Source: Candidatus Woesearchaeota archaeon
Lineage (GTDB): Archaea > Nanobdellota > Nanobdellia > UBA10117
Direction: 5' to 3'
DNA: 10,524 nt
Assembly (NCBI GenBank): GCA_023245115.1
Contig: JAHFKX010000021.1
Span: 1 to 10,524, forward strand
A program made the position numbers and the translations under genes. How positions within the stretch are numbered: the stretch's first letter is position 1; each line of letters begins with the position of its first letter. Under the pieces are notes generated by a model. The model did no database searches. It was given only the letters and a program-made list of their open reading frames with translations, and had not been told where the DNA came from. Shown here piece after piece: positions 6,060 through 10,524 of the stretch.

Positions 6060-6838
6060 CTGCCAAACCTCTTTTTTAATTTGTGCCAAAAGTTGTATGG
6101 GATTTCCTTGCCGTCTTTCAGCAAATAGTATTTATTGCCTTTGCCGGCTACTTTTCGAATAGAATCAAGAACACTTTCGGAGCGATGAATAAAATTGCAA
6201 GCCGTTGACTCCAAGCCAAAGTTTTTACTGACATCGCCGAGAAGCCTGAAATTTGAACATAAGCTACCTCGTGCGCCGTATTCGCCAACTGAGCCTGAAA
6301 CTTCAAAATTGCACAGGTACGTGCCGATAAGCGCAAGCCCGTCTGCATCACCGATTATTTGCACATCAAGATTTTTTGCTTTCTGGAACCAGTCGCTGCC
6401 ACTACCATTAATTAACTTTAACCGTATTGGGTTTTGCGTCCTGCCAACAAGGTCTGAACAAAGATAACATACGTTCAAATTTTCTAGGTAAAGCTCGAAA
6501 TTATTGTGGCCTGCATCGTAAGAGTGCTGAACAAGCGCAGAAATGAAGCTTGAGGTTTTGTAAGGAAAATCCTTTTCTTTTGACTGCTGCTCGAGCCGGC
6601 TCACGAACTCGAAGATGGCCTGCGGAGTTATGTCAATTTTGCTCAGCTTTTTCATAGTTTTAAGAGCATATCCGCTTTCTACGAAAGTCATAATGCTCAT
6701 CCATAATAGTTCTTTGTATGCGGCAGATAATTTTTCCAGCGTTTCTTCTAGATGTTCGTCTTTAACGACATTAATTTGTTTCTCGGGCTCAGGGGCTTCT
6801 AACCCGCCGAGCAAACTCTGCACGTTTTCCCTTCTCAT
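6056..6838 (-). CDS. Repeat paralogue C, G-xx-G-xxx-G beta-helix protein
   Basis: A 260-residue paralogue directly after the VWA gene. It starts MRRENVQSLLGGLEAPEPEK and continues VVKDEHLEETLEKL, matching A and B. The block SSFISALVQHSYDAGHNNFEL (97-116, plus L) precedes four repeats at G145, G163, G182 (GSVGEYGARG) and G201, spaced 18-19 residues. The tail is the clearest of the family: SVLDSIRKVAGKGNKYYLLK then DGKE. It also has a basic extension (WHKLKKRFGR) that the others lack. GGAG (6845-6848) lies 6 nt before the ATG. The first 50 bases overlap the end of the VWA gene in another frame, an unusually long overlap for this operon. The function is not known. Confidence 0.8.
   Translation of the reverse strand: MRRENVQSLLGGLEAPEPEKQINVVKDEHLEETLEKLSAAYKELLWMSIMTFVESGYALKTMKKLSKIDITPQAIFEFVSRLEQQSKEKDFPYKTSSFISALVQHSYDAGHNNFELYLENLNVCYLCSDLVGRTQNPIRLKLINGSGSDWFQKAKNLDVQIIGDADGLALIGTYLCNFEVSGSVGEYGARGSLCSNFRLLGDVSKNFGLESTACNFIHRSESVLDSIRKVAGKGNKYYLLKDGKEIPYNFWHKLKKRFGR
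6067..6071 (-). promoter_or_regulatory. Shine-Dalgarno site of paralogue B
   Basis: The minus strand reads GAGGT with 7 nt to the ATG at 6059. It decides the start in favour of 6059 over 6089. Confidence 0.55.
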
Positions 6839-8627
6839 CCCGTTCTCCGAAATACTGGTGCAAAACGCCTACGGAAATATTCATTACGTCCTCGGGCTTT
6901 TCGACCTTGTATATGCTAACATCATCTGGGAACTGGCCCTCCAAACCAAAGCCTCCGACATGTATTACGTGCGTTCTGGCTGCCGTCGCGGAGTTGTGCA
7001 AGAATTCCAAGGTCTCGTCGAGATTGGCAATGCCACCATCTGTTACACAAAATATATCCACTTCGCCTAACGGTTTTGGCGCGATGTCTTCGTAATCAAT
7101 GCTAAGATTTTTTTCTACTGCTTCCCTAGGAATATTTTTACCGAGCAGCCTCTCAATTTCTTTATTTTCGAGGTGCTGGAAACGTGGGTGGAAAAACTGA
7201 TCCTTGAACAATCCCTTGAGTTTTTCAAAATTAATTACCGTGCCACCGCCCTGATATGCAACAATCTGCCTGAAAATTCTGTCCTGATCCCTTGTGTAAG
7301 GCAAAACATACGTATCTCCGCTGAAGTTTGCCACGCAAACATCAGACTCGTTTTCCAGATAAGTTCTTGCAATAACACAGCCTGCTGCCACAGCATAAGA
7401 TTTTTTTGTGGCTGGATCATCCATCGAGCCAGAGCTGTCAATTATCACGATGGCATGGGGTGTTCTTAGTTTAGTATCCGCTTTTCTGGATGGCATGTAA
7501 ATATTTTTTTGCGTTATGCCTGGGATGAGCCTGCCATAGCTTGAAAATAAATCTGCTGTCTTTGGGTCATCGTCCGGCTCCCATTCTACCAACGTCATTG
7601 GAACAGGGTCATCTGAGTCCGCATACATCGGCTTTTTCGCGACAAAAATCGGGTATGCCTTTGAAAGCTCAGCGTAATACTCAACGACGGATTCATCGAG
7701 GTCAAAATTGCCACTTTCAGTGCCAATGCCTTTATTGCTGCCTTTCTGCGCTGGCGTGTAACCAAGCTTTTTGATTGCATATTTCATAATTCTGTCATAA
7801 TCGTCCTTCGAAACTTCGCGGATTATTGTCCTGAGCGCGTCCCTTATTTGGCTATTTGAAAACACAACACACATATACGTCGTTTTGGGCGCAAATTCCT
7901 CAACAATTCTTCCGTAACGGATGAGCTTGATTTTTTGATCCATCAATGATGCGCGGTCCATCATGCCACCGTGCTCAAAAATTCTGCCATCCTCAAAAAC
8001 AAAAGCAATGCCGCTGATACCTTCTTTTTGCTCTGTTTTTTTCCTGCCAATCAGCTGTTCAAATTTGTCCTGAAGTTTTGTATCTAGCGTGACGCTCAAA
8101 TCTATGCCTGCCTGATAGCCGTAATAAGCGACCGATAATTTTTGCATGACGCTCAAGCCTTCCTTTGCCAAGGCACCATAAATTCTTGGAATTTCATCGT
8201 GGCCGCGAAGAATTAGTTTTGTGTTGTTTATTATATCTGTAAATTCTTTGTAAATCGCATCTCCCTTGTCGCCGAACAAGTGGTTTGCCATTTCCCCAAG
8301 TACGAGGGCAGGAACTGCGTTCAGCGGGTGAAATATCAGATGGCCAATTTCGTGCTCGAGCACACCGTCGAGCCCAACATCTAACGGAACTCCATTTTTT
8401 TCGATTTCGTGGATAAAATCTGCGCCGACATAGGTCTGCCTTAGCCTCATATCAGTGCATGCAGTTGGGACTTTTGCTAAAATTGGATTAGGAACTATCG
8501 TTGGAAATGGCTGGAATGCCTTGCGTTGCTTAAGCAGCACCCATCTGGCCTGCAACATCTGATCAAGCTCTTTATCGATCACTGGCTCACGTGAATCTTT
8601 AGCAACTGCTTTGACTTTTTCAGCCAT
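6789..8627 (-). CDS. VWA protein with N-terminal HExxH metallopeptidase-like domain
   Basis: A 612-residue protein. Near residues 90-100 the segment LEHEIGHLIFH carries HEIGH (92-96), a zinc-type HExxH motif. FTDIINNTKLI (129-139) follows, where an acidic residue could complete the site, as in the DUF2201-type metallopeptidase-like domain. After a middle region of about 230 residues comes a von Willebrand A domain. Its metal-ion-dependent adhesion site is DSSGS (D397, S399, S401), with a threonine in GGGTVINF (T463) and an aspartate in CVTDGG (D530). Such VWA proteins act with MoxR-type ATPases, usually as the adaptor that contacts the client. The moxR gene lies 14 nt upstream. No Shine-Dalgarno is visible before the ATG. 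Whether the HEIGH domain cuts proteins or only binds metal cannot be read from sequence. Confidence 0.85.
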   Translation of the reverse strand: MAEKVKAVAKDSREPVIDKELDQMLQARWVLLKQRKAFQPFPTIVPNPILAKVPTACTDMRLRQTYVGADFIHEIEKNGVPLDVGLDGVLEHEIGHLIFHPLNAVPALVLGEMANHLFGDKGDAIYKEFTDIINNTKLILRGHDEIPRIYGALAKEGLSVMQKLSVAYYGYQAGIDLSVTLDTKLQDKFEQLIGRKKTEQKEGISGIAFVFEDGRIFEHGGMMDRASLMDQKIKLIRYGRIVEEFAPKTTYMCVVFSNSQIRDALRTIIREVSKDDYDRIMKYAIKKLGYTPAQKGSNKGIGTESGNFDLDESVVEYYAELSKAYPIFVAKKPMYADSDDPVPMTLVEWEPDDDPKTADLFSSYGRLIPGITQKNIYMPSRKADTKLRTPHAIVIIDSSGSMDDPATKKSYAVAAGCVIARTYLENESDVCVANFSGDTYVLPYTRDQDRIFRQIVAYQGGGTVINFEKLKGLFKDQFFHPRFQHLENKEIERLLGKNIPREAVEKNLSIDYEDIAPKPLGEVDIFCVTDGGIANLDETLEFLHNSATAARTHVIHVGGFGLEGQFPDDVSIYKVEKPEDVMNISVGVLHQYFGERDEKGKRAEFARRVRSP

Positions 8628-8641
8628 TGTTTATTATGAAA

Positions 8642-10132
8642 TTAATTTTGTTGCCTTCTTCGCACTTCTTGCATGTGTCTGTACATCGGATGCGGATATG
8701 TGCCCTGCTTCTTTCCTTTATCATCTTTTACGTCAACCGAGAGATCGGGCAAATCATTCGTCTTGCCATCCCTATATGCAATTACCTGGCTTATTACCTT
8801 TGCGCCTGAGTTTTGCCATCGTTCGTCGATGCCTGACATCAAACATCTGGCCAGATAAATTGGCAGCGATGCCTTTTCCTGGAGTGTCTCGCCGCGCCTG
8901 TCCAGTCGGTGCATGCCTATGAAATCTGATTGGTAGCGCACGCGGTGTGCGAGAACATAAGGCAGTATGAGCTGCATATGCTGTATCCGTACTTGTGGCG
9001 AGCCGGCCAGCCAGGCGACTCCGCGGGCTAAGTCGAACGTCCTTGCAATTGCCCTTGGTGAAATTCCTGTCTTTACCTGCGAAGTTGCAAAGTTAATGTC
9101 TACGCCATCTTTGGGTTGCGGGTCATCCACGCGCTTCCACCCAAATAAATCAGAGTTATTAACTTCCTGATTGACTGCCTCAAAATAAACCAGCGCATAT
9201 GAATTAAACGGTATCGCCTTAATTTCCGTGCGGATTGCCCTTTGTTCCTCTTCTGTCAACACATAAACAGCATTTTTCTTTTGATATAAGAATGGCTTGC
9301 CCGGTTCTTTCACGTTTTGATAACTAATTGCCTTGCCGGCAAAATACCCTGCAGTCCTGCCTCGCAGAGCAGTTACTTTAGCTATTTTTTCCCTGCCGCT
9401 CATGTTTGTGTCAGATAGCACTGTATCAAACTCTCGGACAAGCATTTGCAGGCCACTCTCTAAATCTTCTATCTGCCCGTGAGCGATGCTGCCAACTTCT
9501 TTTTCGAGCCCATCGGCCTGATAAAGGTCAAGAACTGAAATGCCTGTCGGTGCTTCTACCATCAAATCAAAACGATCGGCAATTGGTGGTATCAAATCGA
9601 ACGTGCCATTGTCAGGATTATTGATTGTCGCAAAAATTGGGACCTGCCCCTTGGCTATCGTTTCATTGAACCTTGTCCATAGGCCACTGTTAATTCCGTT
9701 CAGCAGATTATCCTGGCGCGTTTCAGTCAGCCTGTTCAGCTCATCTATGTGAATAAAAGGAAACAACAGGCTTTTCTGCCAGATTGCCTGCTCGATTCCT
9801 TCCTTGCCCATCTTTCCAAAATGTAATCTTCCAACTAAATCATTAATTGTCTGGTCTGGCGCACAATTCATTTGCGCATCATTTGCAGTCACAACCGGAG
9901 TATGTCCAAATAAAGCGTGAATAATATTACCGGAAACTGTTTTACCTGAGCCTGGCTCGCCACTGACTAAAATCCTGCCACGCAACACGTAGTTCAGGGC
10001 AAGCATTGACAAATAAAATTTATCGATTTCAACATTATCAACTGGCACGACTTTATACGTCGGGTCTATGAAATAGGTGCCTGCTGTATCTACTGCCGCC
10101 CTGAATTTCTGCCAGTTAGTCCACTCAACCAT
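8642..10132 (-). CDS. MoxR-type AAA+ ATPase
   Basis: A 496-residue cytoplasmic ATPase, first gene of the five-gene operon. Motifs in order: Walker A GEPGSGKT (58-65), Walker B FIHIDELNR (126-134), sensor 1 in FATINNPDNG (167-176), a likely arginine finger in ADRFD (R187), and a sensor 2 region GISPRAIARTFDLARG (356-371, R360). The IDELNR form and the IPPIADRFD segment are typical of MoxR-group ATPases, which form rings and remodel or mature partner proteins together with VWA proteins. It is longer than a minimal MoxR (about 320 residues). The excess is an insertion of about 100 residues between the finger and sensor 2 and a C-terminal extension ending in HMQEVRRRQQN. The promoter is leaderless: ATATAATT at 10153-10160 is 24.5 nt from the ATG. 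Confidence 0.88.
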   Translation of the reverse strand: MVEWTNWQKFRAAVDTAGTYFIDPTYKVVPVDNVEIDKFYLSMLALNYVLRGRILVSGEPGSGKTVSGNIIHALFGHTPVVTANDAQMNCAPDQTINDLVGRLHFGKMGKEGIEQAIWQKSLLFPFIHIDELNRLTETRQDNLLNGINSGLWTRFNETIAKGQVPIFATINNPDNGTFDLIPPIADRFDLMVEAPTGISVLDLYQADGLEKEVGSIAHGQIEDLESGLQMLVREFDTVLSDTNMSGREKIAKVTALRGRTAGYFAGKAISYQNVKEPGKPFLYQKKNAVYVLTEEEQRAIRTEIKAIPFNSYALVYFEAVNQEVNNSDLFGWKRVDDPQPKDGVDINFATSQVKTGISPRAIARTFDLARGVAWLAGSPQVRIQHMQLILPYVLAHRVRYQSDFIGMHRLDRRGETLQEKASLPIYLARCLMSGIDERWQNSGAKVISQVIAYRDGKTNDLPDLSVDVKDDKGKKQGTYPHPMYRHMQEVRRRQQN

Positions 10133-10152
10133 GTTTCGAATTACTTAGCTGC

Positions 10153-10160
10153 AATTATAT
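10153..10160 (-). promoter_or_regulatory. TATA box of the moxR operon
   Basis: The minus strand reads ATATAATT, centred 24.5 nt from the moxR ATG, predicting a leaderless mRNA. A second AT-rich palindrome, CTTATAAG at 10179-10186, would give a leader of about 25 nt instead. Confidence 0.5.
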
Positions 10161-10268
10161 TCTCAAGCATACGAAAAACTTATAAGACTTACTGCAAATA
10201 ATAACATTATTGTAAACTATGCCACTTCTACCTCGGCCATAGCCTATGCCTAATGCAGATGGGCCATG

Positions 10269-10524
10269 CTAAATCATAGCCCTGCCGTTAATTACAAAGC
10301 TACAATCTTTCGCATTCATCGCAAAAAAGTCATTGTCATATATATTGCCTTTAAAATCGAAGTCACAGTATTTTGCATACGCCGCAAAAAAATTACCCAT
10401 GTTACCTATTATTCTAACTGCAAGCTGCCTGCTTTTTTCTCCCTCAAGCCATGCACAAAGCCTTTCGATTTTTTTATCCAAATGGCTTAGAATAATCTCA
10501 AAATTATTGTGTCCTTCTTCTGAG
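10269..10524 (-). CDS. Repeat paralogue D, 3' end, possibly shortened by an in-frame stop
   Basis: The frame is open to the right edge, so the start is outside the window; 84 residues are visible. It begins SEEGHNNFEIILSHL, matching the GHNNFE block of C and A. It then shows the repeat starts G-NMG-NFFA...AKYCDFDFKG and G-NIYDNDFF...AKDCSFVING. It ends GRAMI at a TAG. Past the TAG the same frame stays open for another 37 codons and includes a glycine-rich stretch (ALGIGYGRGRSG) that resembles GGYGTGITGC in B. The YLLKDGKE tail is missing. This is either a short member or a gene cut by a premature stop. It lies 136 nt upstream of moxR on the same strand, so the family flanks the ATPase/VWA pair on both sides. 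An ORF-style start at 10481 would be false. Confidence 0.7.
   Translation of the reverse strand, partial: SEEGHNNFEIILSHLDKKIERLCAWLEGEKSRQLAVRIIGNMGNFFAAYAKYCDFDFKGNIYDNDFFAMNAKDCSFVINGRAMI

Noticed and set aside
6060..6089. Longer N-terminus for paralogue B from ATG 6089
   Set aside because: The extra ten residues do not match the paralogues; the Shine-Dalgarno and ATGA overlap point to 6059.
6615..7070. 151-codon plus-strand open frame
   Set aside because: It spans the C and VWA coding regions in antisense; both of those have clear motifs and family members, this frame has none.
10133..10268. Possible RNA gene in the gap between D and moxR
   Set aside because: I see no tRNA-like arms or GC-rich structure; the stretch holds the moxR promoter and the decayed continuation of D.
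1..10524. CRISPR array, transposase or integrase
   Set aside because: No regularly spaced direct repeats and no recombinase motifs were seen on either strand.

Overview
The window reads as AT-rich archaeal DNA, most likely from a small-genome DPANN-type archaeon. Support for archaea: a Taw2-type wyosine enzyme, a Dph2-type diphthamide protein piece, a pilin with a class III signal peptide, and TATA boxes placed about 25 nt from start codons (leaderless transcripts). The DPANN placement rests on a short membrane-anchored six-cysteine domain of a kind I associate with DPANN genomes and on small divergently packed genes; it is an inference.

Layout. 1-1470: a small membrane protein (minus), then a stand-alone HExxH metallopeptidase-like protein (plus). 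1461-4274: a Cys-rich anchored protein, a truncated Dph2-like gene and a DedA-family membrane protein (all minus), a Taw2-type tRNA transferase (plus) and a pilin-like protein (minus). 4336-10132: one minus-strand operon read from right to left: MoxR-type AAA+ ATPase, metallopeptidase-VWA protein, and three tandem paralogues (called C, B and A here). Each paralogue has a helical N-terminal region followed by G-xx-G-xxx-G repeats of about 19 residues. 10269-10524: the 3' end of a fourth paralogue (D), upstream of the moxR promoter and cut by the window edge.

How the genes fit. The MoxR and VWA proteins look like an ATPase/adaptor pair of the MoxR-VWA chaperone type. The VWA protein also carries an N-terminal HEIGH motif. 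The repeat proteins resemble the beta-helix of the glutamate synthase large-subunit C-terminal domain and are translationally coupled to one another (ATGA junctions, Shine-Dalgarno at B and C). They are natural candidates for clients, scaffolds or effectors of the ATPase pair. This cassette is the best candidate for an undescribed system in the window.

Two smaller points stand out. The pilin signal peptide carries a 48-bp in-frame insertion made of a near-perfect direct repeat and an 8-bp-stem palindrome. The dedA and taw2 genes diverge from what looks like one shared, symmetric TATA element. I see no tRNA, rRNA, CRISPR array or transposase.
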